Notes: generated from the letters alone by a model not told the origin. DNA of 64,000 nt from Blautia_A aquisgranensis (GCF_040096615.1 NZ_JBBMEJ010000011.1:70334-134333), one strand, 5' to 3'; positions 35,097-44,381 are shown, counted from the stretch's first letter. A program made the numbers and translations.

Positions 35097-36818
35097 ATGA
35101 GTGAGGAAAACAGATGGGGACAGGATCCTGACAGTGAAAACGGAACTGTGCCGACAGAAAACAATGCTCTGAATACTTATGGGAATACAGATGCTGACAG
35201 TACAGCGGAGACTGCCGCAGAAAATATAGATGCTGCACAGAAAACAGAAAGTGTTACACCGAATTTTACGATGGAAAAACCGCAGACACATCCGTATTCA
35301 GCAGGTCGCAAACTTCAGGAAGAACAGAATCGCAGCGAAGAGCGTATGGCTGGCAGTGCCGGAACATCCGAAAATCAGAGGAATAACAATACAGAAACAC
35401 CGAAATATGCACATTATCAGGTGCATCAGCCACAGGCAGGAAATTATGCGGGCGGAAGTATTCCTCCGAAGAAGCCTGGAAAGCCGAAAAAAACGCATGG
35501 AAACGGAAATGGTGGTTTTGGAAAGAAAGCAGCCACAGCAGTTGCTCTTGCAGTGATCTTCGGTCTGGTAGCGGGCGTTGCTTTTCAGGGAGTCAATATT
35601 GCGGCAGATAAATACAGAGGCAGCGACAGCAGTAACACACAGATTGGAAAAACAGAGACACTTACAGATACACAGAACAGTACAGACAGTTCCACAGATT
35701 CTGATGTAAAGAATATCGTGGCAGAGAGTGGAACAGTGGCAGGGGTGGCACAGGCAACCATGTCTTCTATCGTTGCCATTACCTCTGTCAGTGTGCAGGA
35801 GATCCCAAGCTTTTTTGGATACGGAACACGCCAGTACCAGAGTGCAGGCAGCGGATCCGGAATCATTGTGGGAGAGAATGATGATGAGCTTCTGATTGCA
35901 ACCAATAACCATGTTGTATCCGGAGCTACTACTTTGACAGTATGCTTTGCGGGAAGTGATGTGGTCGGAGCAGAGGAAGAGACACAGGCTATGGCCAGCG
36001 GAGAGAGCTCCACAGACAGTTCTTCTGATGTAGATGTAGATAATGCTGTTTCCGCGAAGATCAAGGGTACGGATGAGGAGAACGATCTGGCAGTTGTAGC
36101 TGTAGAGAAATCCGATATTCCGGAGGAAACCATGAATGAGATCAAGATCGCACAGCTTGGAAGCTCTGATGATCTGGTCGTTGGTGAACAGGTAGTGGCT
36201 ATCGGTAATGCACTTGGCTATGGACAGTCTGTTACATCCGGCTGGGTAAGTGCCCTGAATCGAAGCATCAGCACAGACGAAGGTGAGACAAGCGGACTGA
36301 TTCAGACCGATGCGGCTATCAATCCTGGAAACAGCGGTGGTGCACTTCTGAACATGAATGGTGAGGTTATCGGAATCAACGCAGCCAAATATGCAGACAG
36401 CCAGGTAGAGGGAATGGGATATGCGATCCCGATCTCCAAGGCAGAGCCAATTCTGGAGGAGCTGATGCAGCGTCAGACACGTGACAAGGTAGAGGATTCC
36501 TCAAAGGTGGGATATCTGGGTGTCAAGGCGGCTGATCTCACATCAGAGGCGATCCAGATGTACAACATGCCAGCCGGTGCATTCCTTACAAAGGTTACAG
36601 AAGGCGGTGCAGCTGACAAGGCCGGAATCAAAAAAGGCGATATCATCGTGAAGCTGGACGGCCAGAAGGTAAGCGGTAAGGATGATCTTGTGAGCAAGCT
36701 TCAGTACTATGAGTCAGGTGAGACTATTGATGTGGATATTGCCAGAGCCAACAGCGGAGAGTATAAGGAACAGACGGTAAAAGTTACTCTTGGAAGCAAA
36801 CCGGCTTCGGAAAACTGA
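35097..36818 (+). CDS. HtrA/DegP-type serine protease with PDZ domain
   Basis: A 573-residue membrane-anchored quality-control protease. A long polar cytoplasmic N-terminus (1 to about 145, Glu/Asn/Gln-rich) precedes one helix (about 145-170). In the trypsin-like domain, the catalytic residues are His272 (NNHVVSG), Asp330 (NDLAVV) and Ser413 (GNSGGAL). A PDZ domain lies at about 470-560 (GYLGVKA, GAFLTKV, GIKKGDIIVKLDGQ). Between His272 and Asp330 there is an acidic Ser/Asp-rich insertion (about 292-325) absent from textbook HtrA. ATG at 35097 is preferred to 35043, which lies in the terminator stem. It probably handles misfolded envelope proteins. Confidence 0.92.
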   Translation: MSEENRWGQDPDSENGTVPTENNALNTYGNTDADSTAETAAENIDAAQKTESVTPNFTMEKPQTHPYSAGRKLQEEQNRSEERMAGSAGTSENQRNNNTETPKYAHYQVHQPQAGNYAGGSIPPKKPGKPKKTHGNGNGGFGKKAATAVALAVIFGLVAGVAFQGVNIAADKYRGSDSSNTQIGKTETLTDTQNSTDSSTDSDVKNIVAESGTVAGVAQATMSSIVAITSVSVQEIPSFFGYGTRQYQSAGSGSGIIVGENDDELLIATNNHVVSGATTLTVCFAGSDVVGAEEETQAMASGESSTDSSSDVDVDNAVSAKIKGTDEENDLAVVAVEKSDIPEETMNEIKIAQLGSSDDLVVGEQVVAIGNALGYGQSVTSGWVSALNRSISTDEGETSGLIQTDAAINPGNSGGALLNMNGEVIGINAAKYADSQVEGMGYAIPISKAEPILEELMQRQTRDKVEDSSKVGYLGVKAADLTSEAIQMYNMPAGAFLTKVTEGGAADKAGIKKGDIIVKLDGQKVSGKDDLVSKLQYYESGETIDVDIARANSGEYKEQTVKVTLGSKPASEN

Positions 36819-36846
36819 TGAGAAATATAAATACAGGAATATTACG

Positions 36847-36873
36847 GGGAGCTGCATTTAAGGTGTGGCTCCC
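36847..36873 (+). terminator. Weak terminator-like hairpin after the HtrA gene
   Basis: GGGAGC (36847-36852) pairs with GCTCCC (36868-36873), followed by a poor T-containing tail (TGTTGCGTTTAT). Position between the protease and the next promoter supports a modest terminator. Confidence 0.45.
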
Positions 36874-36896
36874 TGTTGCGTTTATAAAAAGTTAAT

Positions 36897-36924
36897 TTGA
36901 TACGTCTGGATTATGTGGTATAAT
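36897..36924 (+). promoter_or_regulatory. Putative sigma-A promoter of the clpX-like gene
   Basis: TTGATA (36897-36902), a 16-base spacer and TATAAT (36919-36924) with an extended TGG before the -10. It lies 85 bases before the start at 37010. Confidence 0.65.
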
Positions 36925-37009
36925 AATCAGTATGACACAATGGCGAAGAAGCCTGTGTGTGAAGGACAAAGATCCGAAACCTTGGATAAGAATCAGAAAG
37001 GGAAACATT

Positions 37010-38401
37010 ATGGCAGATCAGTTTGATAACAACAAGGACAATGACCAGGAACAGAAATATGAGAAATTCTGCTTTTTATGCCGCAGGCCGGAGAGCCAGG
37101 CAGGGAAGATGATTGATCTTCCTAATAATATACATATCTGTGCGGATTGTATGCAGAAGAGTTTTGATACCATGAATACGCAGATGAGCAACGGAAACAT
37201 GAATTACTCAGACCTTTTTAATATGCCGAATGTAAGCATGATCGACCTGAGCAGTATCCAGAATCCGGGAGGACAGGCGAAGAAGATCAAGAAAAAATCT
37301 GAGACACCGAAGCCGGTGATCAATCTTAAGGATATTCCGGCACCACATAAGATCAAGGCCACACTGGATGAATATGTGATCGGTCAGGAATATGCCAAGA
37401 AGGTTATGTCTGTAGCTGTATATAATCATTATAAGAGAGTTGCTACAGACACTATGGATGATATTGAAATCGAGAAATCCAATATGCTGATGATCGGACC
37501 TACAGGATGCGGTAAGACATATCTGGTAAAAATGCTCGCCAAGCTGTTGCAGGTGCCGCTTGCCATTGCAGATGCAACTTCTCTTACCGAAGCCGGCTAT
37601 ATCGGCGATGATATCGAGAGCGTGGTATCCAAGCTTCTTGCAGCAGCAGACAATGATGTGGAGAAAGCAGAGCATGGAATCATCTTCATCGACGAGATCG
37701 ACAAGATCGCCAAGAAGAAGAATACCAATCAGAGAGACGTAAGCGGTGAGGCGGTCCAGCAGGGACTTCTGAAGCTCCTTGAGGGAAGTGAAGTCGAGGT
37801 TCCGGTAGGTGCGACAAGCAAGAATGCCATGGTGCCGATGGTAACGGTCAATACAAGAAATATTCTTTTTATCTGCGGAGGAGCTTTCCCGGATCTTGAG
37901 AATATCATTAAAGAAAGACTGAACAAGCAGGCATCTATCGGATTTTACGCAGATCTGAAGGATAAATATGACAATGATCCACATGTTCTGGAGAAGGTTA
38001 CAGTGGATGATCTCCGTGCATTCGGAATGATTCCGGAGTTTATCGGACGTCTTCCGATTATCTTTACACTGAACGGACTGACAGAGGATATGCTGGTGAA
38101 GATTCTTAAGGAGCCTAAGAATGCGATTCTGAAACAGTACCAGAAGCTTCTGGCTCTTGATGAGGTGAAGTTGGAATTTGAGGACGGTGCACTGCATGCC
38201 ATTGCACGCAAGGCGATGGAACGCCATACAGGAGCCAGAGCACTCCGGGCTATTTTGGAGGAGTATATGCTGGATATTATGTATGAGATCCCGAAGGATG
38301 ACAACATCGGCGAGGTAGTGATCACAGAGGGATATATCGAGGGCAGCGGCGGTCCGAAGATCCTCATGAGAGGACAGGAACTTCCGGCTCTGGAGGGATA
38401 A
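37010..38401 (+). CDS. clpX: ClpX-like AAA+ unfoldase with altered pore loop
   Basis: A 463-residue ATPase that unfolds substrates, normally for ClpP. An N-terminal four-cysteine zinc finger (CFLC...CADC) is followed by the AAA+ core: Walker A GPTGCGKT at 163-170, GYIG pore-1 loop, Walker B IIFIDEID, and the SIGF motif for ClpP docking. The region that in ClpX carries PPQGGRKH instead reads VPVGATSKNAM (Ala268-Asn272), so the RKH substrate-recognition loop is absent. No clpP is adjacent, unlike the common tig-clpP-clpX order. It may be a second ClpX with its own substrates. ATG at 37010 follows AGAAAGGGA; 36932 has no ribosome site. Confidence 0.87.
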   Translation: MADQFDNNKDNDQEQKYEKFCFLCRRPESQAGKMIDLPNNIHICADCMQKSFDTMNTQMSNGNMNYSDLFNMPNVSMIDLSSIQNPGGQAKKIKKKSETPKPVINLKDIPAPHKIKATLDEYVIGQEYAKKVMSVAVYNHYKRVATDTMDDIEIEKSNMLMIGPTGCGKTYLVKMLAKLLQVPLAIADATSLTEAGYIGDDIESVVSKLLAAADNDVEKAEHGIIFIDEIDKIAKKKNTNQRDVSGEAVQQGLLKLLEGSEVEVPVGATSKNAMVPMVTVNTRNILFICGGAFPDLENIIKERLNKQASIGFYADLKDKYDNDPHVLEKVTVDDLRAFGMIPEFIGRLPIIFTLNGLTEDMLVKILKEPKNAILKQYQKLLALDEVKLEFEDGALHAIARKAMERHTGARALRAILEEYMLDIMYEIPKDDNIGEVVITEGYIEGSGGPKILMRGQELPALEG

Positions 38402-38468
38402 AAACAGGCGAACTACAGACATGTCTGCAGGAGCAGACAGCATTTATAATAGAAGGAGAGTGACAGAT

Positions 38469-39104
38469 ATGGCAAAAGGTTTTTGGGATGATCTGGGAAA
38501 CACACTGACACGTAAGGCGAAGGGATTCAGCACCAAGGCTGAAAATCTCTATGAGATTCAGAAGATCCGCAACAAGCTCTCCGCGCAGGAGCGCATGACA
38601 GAGAAACTGATGCTGGACATTGGAAAAATGATCTACACCCGCTATGAGCATGGCGAGGCTGTTGACGGTGAGCTGGGTGCGATCTGCGAGGAGATCAGCC
38701 AGCATATGCTGGAGGCTGACCATTACCGGGATGCCATTGCTGCAAGCAAAGGAGAGAAGTTCTGCCCGGCCTGCCATAAGGCTGTGATGAGAGAAGCAAG
38801 CTTTTGCCCGTACTGCGGAGCAGCATGCCCGACTCCGGAGATCGAGGAGAAGGCAGCAGATGTGATCGAGCAGGCTGATGAGGAGCTTAAGGACGCAGCA
38901 GAGGCTGAGGTTGCAGAGGATACAGCAGCAGACGAAGAGGCGATTGCAGCAGAAGTTGAGAATGCGGAGACCGAGCCGGTTGAGGCAGAAGCAGAAACAG
39001 CTGAAGAAAATATTTCAGCAGAAGAGGAAGTTGGCGAGCCAGACGCGGCAGCAGATACAGAACCAGCGGATGCAGAAGCAGTTTCCGACGAAAAAACAGA
39101 ATAA
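38469..39104 (+). CDS. Zinc-ribbon protein with acidic Ala/Glu-rich tail
   Basis: A 211-residue cytoplasmic protein of unknown function. The first 90 residues are helical and charged (starts AKGFWDDLGNTLTRKAKG). A zinc ribbon with two CxxC pairs (CPAC and CPYC, about residues 99-117) follows. The last 85 residues are almost wholly Glu/Ala/Asp. ATG at 38469 follows GAAGGAGAG and replaces the upstream in-frame start at 38421. The position after the clpX-like gene hints at, but does not show, a link with protein turnover. Confidence 0.75.
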   Translation: MAKGFWDDLGNTLTRKAKGFSTKAENLYEIQKIRNKLSAQERMTEKLMLDIGKMIYTRYEHGEAVDGELGAICEEISQHMLEADHYRDAIAASKGEKFCPACHKAVMREASFCPYCGAACPTPEIEEKAADVIEQADEELKDAAEAEVAEDTAADEEAIAAEVENAETEPVEAEAETAEENISAEEEVGEPDAAADTEPADAEAVSDEKTE

Positions 39105-39119
39105 AAGTAAAAAATAAAA

Positions 39120-39150
39120 ACAGGGCTTCCCGTACAAAGGGGAGCCTGTT
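39120..39150 (+). terminator. Terminator-like hairpin
   Basis: ACAGG-GCT-TCCC (39120-39131) can pair with GGGGAGCCTGT (39139-39149) with one bulge and a 7-base loop, but the T run is weak. It lies between the zinc-ribbon gene and the LspA-like gene, 30 bases before the latter's start. Confidence 0.4.
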
Positions 39151-39181
39151 CTGCTTCACTCAAAGACAGGAGGAAAAAGGT

Positions 39182-39649
39182 ATGATCTGGAACTTACTGA
39201 CAGCAGGGATCTGCGGACTTGACTATTATGTAAAAGAAAAAGTAAATACAAAGATTTCCCCGGGAACCAGAAAGGAAATCGCTGGTGGAAAGCTGCTCCT
39301 TCGAAACTGCCATAATGATGCAATGATCTTCGGCACACTGAAGGGACAGGATAAAGATATCATAAGAGATGCCTCTACCATGGTTCTTGGAGGTGTGATC
39401 TGGGAATACTTTCGAAATCTGCATAATGATGACTCACGTACGGTCAGACTTGGACTTTCCATGGCGTTGGGCGGAGGACTGAATAATTACATGGAACGCC
39501 GCAAAAAGGGATATGTCACAGATTATGTCAGCCTGAATGTGGGAGATAAGAGAATACGGAAGATCGTATTTAATATCTCGGATCTCTTTATATTTGCGGG
39601 AGCTGCCATTTGGGGATACAGTATGATTTTTTCGAAAAAAACGAAATAA
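39182..39649 (+). CDS. Divergent signal peptidase II (LspA)-like membrane protein
   Basis: A 155-residue protein. Its C-terminal half follows the lipoprotein signal peptidase plan: LGGGLNNYMERRKKGYVTDY and then FNISDLFIFAGA. The two aspartates expected to be catalytic (in VTDY and in FNISD, 20 residues apart) are present, but the otherwise conserved DR motif reads ER. An early Asp in GLDYYVKE matches the conserved N-terminal aspartate. Only three to four weak hydrophobic segments are visible, fewer than in typical LspA. It could be a real but atypical peptidase or a family member with another role. The SD is AGGAGGAAA. Confidence 0.6.
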   Translation: MIWNLLTAGICGLDYYVKEKVNTKISPGTRKEIAGGKLLLRNCHNDAMIFGTLKGQDKDIIRDASTMVLGGVIWEYFRNLHNDDSRTVRLGLSMALGGGLNNYMERRKKGYVTDYVSLNVGDKRIRKIVFNISDLFIFAGAAIWGYSMIFSKKTK

Positions 39650-39688
39650 AAAAAACAGAAGCACCGGTTGAATGTGCTTCTGTTTTTT
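39650..39688. terminator. Bidirectional terminator between the LspA-like gene and tRNA-Leu
   Basis: AAAAAACAGAAGCAC (39650-39664) pairs perfectly with GTGCTTCTGTTTTTT (39674-39688), with T runs in both directions. It serves the + strand gene ending at 39649 and the - strand tRNA ending at 39715. Confidence 0.9.
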
Positions 39689-39714
39689 TTGATTTTGGAT
39701 AAAATAAAAAAGAA

Positions 39715-39798
39715 TGCAGGAAATGGGACTTGAACCCACACGATCTTGCGACCACAGGCACCTGAAGCCTGCGCGTCTGCCAATTCCGCCATTCCTGC
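39715..39798 (-). tRNA. tRNA-Leu (anticodon CAG)
   Basis: Read on the reverse strand: GCAGGAA acceptor half (39798-39792) pairs with TTCCTGC (39722-39716). The anticodon loop TTCAGGT between CAGGC and GCCTG gives anticodon CAG. A variable arm (TGGTCGCAAGATCG) and GGGTTCAAGTCCC T arm mark it as class II leucine tRNA. Discriminator A is at 39715; CCA is not encoded. Its own promoter lies at 39855-39883. Confidence 0.95.
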
Positions 39799-39854
39799 AT
39801 TTTTTCAACCGATTTACTTCGCTTTGTTTAGCTCCGTTCGTCGACTGCTCACTT

Positions 39855-39883
39855 ATAATAACCCAGGAATGAAAGATTGTCAA
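39855..39883 (-). promoter_or_regulatory. tRNA-Leu promoter
   Basis: On the reverse strand TTGACA (39883-39878), a 17-base spacer and TATTAT (39860-39855), about 57 bases upstream of the tRNA. The -35 is perfect. Confidence 0.75.
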
Positions 39884-39961
39884 TAGAAAAATTCAAAAAA
39901 ATTGAAAAAATTCAAAAAAAATATTTTGAGTTAGTTTTAAACATTTTTTTGGCGTATGGTG

Positions 39962-39990
39962 TTGAAAAATGACGCTTCCTGTGATACAAT
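39962..39990 (+). promoter_or_regulatory. carAB promoter
   Basis: TTGAAA (39962-39967), a 17-base spacer and TACAAT (39985-39990), 46 bases before carA and divergent from the tRNA promoter. I see no PyrR-type antiterminator hairpin between it and the start. Confidence 0.7.
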
Positions 39991-40036
39991 CTTGAAGATT
40001 TAGGATAAAATAAGAGAACAAAGAAAGGGAGATTGT

Positions 40037-41113
40037 ATGAAAGCATTTCTGATATTGGAAGATGGCCATGTATTTACAGGAACCAGCATTGGTTCTGCAA
40101 GGGAAGTCATCAGTGAAATTGTCTTTAATACTTCCATGACCGGTTATCTGGAAGTAATGACAGATCCTTCTTACGCAGGACAGGCGGTATGTATGACATA
40201 CCCGTTAATTGGAAACTATGGAATCTGTTATGATGACCAGGAATCAAGGAAGCCGTGGATTGACGGATTTATTGTACGCGAATTATCACGAGTTCCCAGC
40301 AACTTCAGAAGCGTGGACACGATCCAGCATTTTCTGAGCAAGAACGATATTCCGGGAATCGCAGGAATCGACACCAGAGCACTGACTAAGATCCTTCGTG
40401 AGAAGGGAACGATGAACGGAATGATCACCGTTGACGAGAACTATGATCTGGATACAATCATCCCCAGATTAAAAGCATATACAACAGGTAAAGTGGTAGA
40501 GAAGGTTTCCTGCCGCGAGAAAGAAGTGCTTAAGGGGAACGGCCCGAAGGTTGCCCTTCTTGATCTGGGCGCGAAGAGAAATATCGCACGCTCACTGAAT
40601 GAGAGAGGATGCCAGGTTACGATCTATCCGGCACTGACACCGGCAGAGGAGATCCTTGGAGACAATCCGGACGGCATCATGCTTAGTAACGGCCCTGGAG
40701 ATCCGAAGGAATGTACTTCTATCATTAAAGAGATCAAGAAGCTTTATGATTCCGATGTGCCGATCTTCGCTATCTGCCTTGGACATCAGCTTATGGCACT
40801 TGCAACAGGCGGAGATACCCATAAGATGAAATATGGTCACAGAGGTGGTAACCACCCGGTTAAAGACCTGGAAACAGGAAGAGTTTATATTTCCTCTCAG
40901 AACCATGGATATGTGGTAGATGCAGAGGGACTTGAAGAGAAGAACATCGCACATCCTGCATTTGTAAACGTCAACGACGGAACAAACGAGGGTATGGCAT
41001 ACAATGGAAAGAACATCTTTACTGTACAGTTCCATCCGGAAGCATGCCCGGGACCACAGGATTCCAGTTACCTTTTTGACAGATTCATGAAGATGATGGG
41101 AGGAGAGAAATAA
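40037..41113 (+). CDS. carA: Carbamoyl-phosphate synthase small subunit
   Basis: Glutaminase subunit supplying ammonia for carbamoyl phosphate in pyrimidine and arginine synthesis. 358 residues: an N-terminal CarA domain (starts KAFLILEDGHVFTG) and a class I amidotransferase domain with the nucleophile Cys in AICLGHQL and the His/Glu pair in VQFHPEACPGP. Length is normal. The SD is AAAGGGAG. The stop TAA overlaps the carB ATG by one base. Confidence 0.97.
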   Translation: MKAFLILEDGHVFTGTSIGSAREVISEIVFNTSMTGYLEVMTDPSYAGQAVCMTYPLIGNYGICYDDQESRKPWIDGFIVRELSRVPSNFRSVDTIQHFLSKNDIPGIAGIDTRALTKILREKGTMNGMITVDENYDLDTIIPRLKAYTTGKVVEKVSCREKEVLKGNGPKVALLDLGAKRNIARSLNERGCQVTIYPALTPAEEILGDNPDGIMLSNGPGDPKECTSIIKEIKKLYDSDVPIFAICLGHQLMALATGGDTHKMKYGHRGGNHPVKDLETGRVYISSQNHGYVVDAEGLEEKNIAHPAFVNVNDGTNEGMAYNGKNIFTVQFHPEACPGPQDSSYLFDRFMKMMGGEK

Positions 41114-44100
41114 TGCCAAGGAATAAGGACATAAAAAAAGTACTTGTAATCGGCTCAGGTCCGATCATAATCGGCCAGGCAGCAGAGTTTGACTATGCAG
41201 GAACCCAGGCATGCCGCTCCCTGAAGGAAGAGGGCATGGAGGTTGTACTTTTAAACTCCAATCCTGCCACCATCATGACTGATAAAGACATCGCAGACAG
41301 AGTTTATATCGAGCCTCTGACTGTTGAGGTTGTAGAACAGCTGATTCTTAAGGAGAAACCGGACAGTGTTCTTCCTACACTGGGCGGCCAGGCAGGCCTG
41401 AACCTTGCCATGGAGCTTGAGGAGAAAGGCTTCCTGAAAGAGCATAACGTACGTCTGATCGGTACCACAGCAGCTACTATCCGTAAGGCTGAGGACCGTC
41501 AGGAATTTAAGGATACCATGGAGAAGATCGGTGAGCCGGTCGCAGCTTCCAAGGTCGTTACAACTGTAGAGGATGGTGTTGAGTTTACACAGACTATCGG
41601 ATATCCGGTCGTTCTTCGCCCTGCATATACACTTGGCGGAAGCGGCGGCGGTATCGCACACAACGAGCCGGAGCTTCGTGAGATCCTTGAAAATGGTCTC
41701 CGTCTTTCCCGTGTAGGTGAGGTTCTTGTAGAGCGCTGCATCGCCGGATGGAAAGAAATCGAGTACGAGGTAATGCGAGACAGCGCAGGTAACTGCATCA
41801 CAGTCTGCAACATGGAGAATATTGACCCGGTTGGTGTCCATACAGGTGACTCCATCGTAGTTGCTCCGTCCCAGACACTGGGAGATAAAGAGTATCAGAT
41901 GCTTCGTACATCTGCCCTCAACATTATCACAGAGCTTGGTATCACAGGTGGATGTAACGTACAGTACGCACTTCATCCGGAGAGCTTTGAGTACTGTGTA
42001 ATTGAGGTAAATCCTCGTGTAAGCCGTTCTTCCGCACTTGCAAGTAAGGCTACCGGTTATCCGATCGCCAAGGTTGCAGCCAAGATCGCACTGGGCTATA
42101 CACTGGATGAGATTCCGAATGCCATCACAGGCAAGACTTATGCAAGCTTTGAGCCGATGCTGGACTACTGTGTAGTTAAGATCCCGCGTCTGCCATTCGA
42201 TAAATTTATCACAGCGAAACGTACACTGACAACACAGATGAAGGCTACCGGAGAGGTTATGAGTATCTGCCATAACTTTGAGGGCGCTCTTATGAAAGCA
42301 ATCCGTTCCCTGGAGCAGCATGTAGACAGCCTGATGTCTTATGACTTCTCACATCTTTCTGATGAGGAACTGATGGATGAGCTGAACATCGTGGATGACC
42401 GCCGTATCTGGAAGATCGCTGAGGCACTGAGAAGAAATATTTCCCAGGAGAAGCTGCACGATATCACTAAGATCGATATCTGGTTTATCGACAAACTGGC
42501 GATCCTCGTTGAGATGGAGCAGGCTCTGAAGACTCAGAAGCTGGATAAAGACCTTCTTCTTGAGGCGAAACGTATGGAGTTTCCGGACTACATCATCGCA
42601 GATCTCACAGGCAAGACAGAAGCTGAGATCAAAGAGCTTCGCAAAGAGTACGGCATCCGTGCAGCATATAAGATGGTAGATACCTGTGCAGCAGAGTTTG
42701 CGGCAGCGACACCATATTACTATTCTGTTTACGGCGATGACCAGACAGAGAATGAGGCCATTGAGACAAAAGATAAGAAAAAGATCCTCGTACTTGGTTC
42801 CGGCCCGATCCGTATCGGTCAGGGTATCGAGTTCGACTTCTGCTCGGTACACTGTACATGGGCATTTGCGAAAGAGGGGTACGAGACGATCATCATCAAC
42901 AACAACCCGGAGACAGTAAGTACAGACTTTGATATTGCGGATAAACTGTATTTCGAGCCACTGACACCGGAAGATGTTGAGAACGTTGTAAATATTGAGA
43001 AACCGGACGGAGCAGTTGTTCAGTTCGGTGGACAGACAGCTATCAAGCTTACAGAAGCACTGATCAAGATGGGCGTTAAGATCCTGGGAACATCTGCAGA
43101 GAACGTAGATGCTGCAGAGGACAGAGAGCTCTTTGATGCCATTCTTGAGAAATGCCAGATCCCGAGACCGAAGGGACACACCGTATTCACAGCAGAAGAA
43201 GCGAAAAAAGCAGCCAACGAGCTGGGATATCCGGTACTTGTACGCCCGTCCTACGTACTTGGAGGACAGGGAATGCGTATCGCAGTTAGTGATGAGGATG
43301 TGGAAGAGTATATCGGAATCATCAACCAGATTGCACAGGAGCATCCGATCCTTGTTGATAAGTACCTGATGGGTAAAGAAATCGAGGTCGATGCAGTATG
43401 CGACGGTGAAGATATCCTGATCCCTGGAATCATGGAGCACATCGAGCGTGCTGGTATCCACTCCGGAGACAGTATTTCCGTATATCCGGCACAGACCATC
43501 AGCAAAAAAGCAAAAGAAACTATTGCTGAATATACACGCCGTCTTGCACAGGCACTTCATGTAATCGGTATGATCAATATCCAGTTCATCGTTGTAGGAG
43601 AGGATGTATATGTAATCGAGGTTAACCCACGTTCCAGCCGTACAGTTCCGTACATCAGCAAGGTAACAGGAATCCCGATCGTTCCACTTGCAACAAGAGT
43701 AATCCTTGGTCACAAGATCAAAGAGCTTGGATATACACCTGGACTTCAGAAAGAAGCAGAGTATTTTGCGATCAAGATGCCGGTATTCTCTTTCGAGAAG
43801 ATCCGTGGCGCAGATATCAGCCTTGGACCTGAGATGAAATCCACAGGTGAGTGCCTTGGTATTGCGAAGACCTTCAACGAGGCTCTTTACAAGGCGTTTA
43901 TCGGAGCAGGAATCCGTCTTCCGAAGCACAAACAGATGATCATCACTGTAAAGGATGAGGATAAAGAGGATATCATCCCGATCGCAAGAAGATTTGAAGC
44001 CCAGGGATATCGTATCTTTGCTACAAGAGGTACTGCAAATGTACTTACAGAGAACGGTATCAAGGTTACACGTACCAATAAGCTGGAGCAGCCATCTCCG

Positions 44101-44328
44101 AACCTGATGGATCTGATTCTTGGTCACAAGATTGATGTTGTCATCGATACACCGCCACAGGGTGTTGAACATCAGAAGGATGGCTTCGTGATCCGTCGTA
44201 ATGCGATCGAGACAGGTGTTAACGTACTGACCAGTCTTGATACAGCAGAGGCACTTGTTACCAGTCTTGAGAATACAGACCTGAACAATCTGACTCTGGT
44301 AGATATCGCTACGATCGATAACCGCTAA
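41113..44328 (+). CDS. carB: Carbamoyl-phosphate synthase large subunit
   Basis: A full-length 1071-residue synthase with two homologous ATP-grasp halves (first starts KKVLVIGSGPIIIGQAAEFDY; second near residue 553 with KILVLGSGPIRIGQGIEFDF), an oligomerisation region between them and a C-terminal MGS-like allosteric domain (about 935-1071, GYRIFATRGTA). ATP-binding segments GYPVVLRPAYTLGGSGGGIA and GYPVLVRPSYVLGGQGMRIA are intact. Coupled to carA by TAATG. Confidence 0.97.
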   Translation: MPRNKDIKKVLVIGSGPIIIGQAAEFDYAGTQACRSLKEEGMEVVLLNSNPATIMTDKDIADRVYIEPLTVEVVEQLILKEKPDSVLPTLGGQAGLNLAMELEEKGFLKEHNVRLIGTTAATIRKAEDRQEFKDTMEKIGEPVAASKVVTTVEDGVEFTQTIGYPVVLRPAYTLGGSGGGIAHNEPELREILENGLRLSRVGEVLVERCIAGWKEIEYEVMRDSAGNCITVCNMENIDPVGVHTGDSIVVAPSQTLGDKEYQMLRTSALNIITELGITGGCNVQYALHPESFEYCVIEVNPRVSRSSALASKATGYPIAKVAAKIALGYTLDEIPNAITGKTYASFEPMLDYCVVKIPRLPFDKFITAKRTLTTQMKATGEVMSICHNFEGALMKAIRSLEQHVDSLMSYDFSHLSDEELMDELNIVDDRRIWKIAEALRRNISQEKLHDITKIDIWFIDKLAILVEMEQALKTQKLDKDLLLEAKRMEFPDYIIADLTGKTEAEIKELRKEYGIRAAYKMVDTCAAEFAAATPYYYSVYGDDQTENEAIETKDKKKILVLGSGPIRIGQGIEFDFCSVHCTWAFAKEGYETIIINNNPETVSTDFDIADKLYFEPLTPEDVENVVNIEKPDGAVVQFGGQTAIKLTEALIKMGVKILGTSAENVDAAEDRELFDAILEKCQIPRPKGHTVFTAEEAKKAANELGYPVLVRPSYVLGGQGMRIAVSDEDVEEYIGIINQIAQEHPILVDKYLMGKEIEVDAVCDGEDILIPGIMEHIERAGIHSGDSISVYPAQTISKKAKETIAEYTRRLAQALHVIGMINIQFIVVGEDVYVIEVNPRSSRTVPYISKVTGIPIVPLATRVILGHKIKELGYTPGLQKEAEYFAIKMPVFSFEKIRGADISLGPEMKSTGECLGIAKTFNEALYKAFIGAGIRLPKHKQMIITVKDEDKEDIIPIARRFEAQGYRIFATRGTANVLTENGIKVTRTNKLEQPSPNLMDLILGHKIDVVIDTPPQGVEHQKDGFVIRRNAIETGVNVLTSLDTAEALVTSLENTDLNNLTLVDIATIDNR

Positions 44329-44381
44329 GAAATCAGAATGTTAAATAAAATCTAAACTTTTGTGAAAAGAAGATTTCAAAG

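Noticed and set aside
37208..38443. 411-codon reverse-strand frame across the clpX-like gene
   Set aside because: Antisense shadow of a conserved gene; the translation has no recognisable domain.
39434..39883. Reverse-strand frames of 149, 89 and 70 codons around the tRNA
   Set aside because: They read through the tRNA-Leu gene and a terminator, so they are not proteins.
39891..40036. A PyrR-type attenuator before carA
   Set aside because: The leader after the promoter is under 50 bases and has no terminator or antiterminator stems.
42349..44172. 607-codon open frame on the reverse strand within carB, and others at 41251-42321
   Set aside because: They lie fully antisense to an intact, well-conserved carB, have no ribosome sites, and arise from its codon bias.
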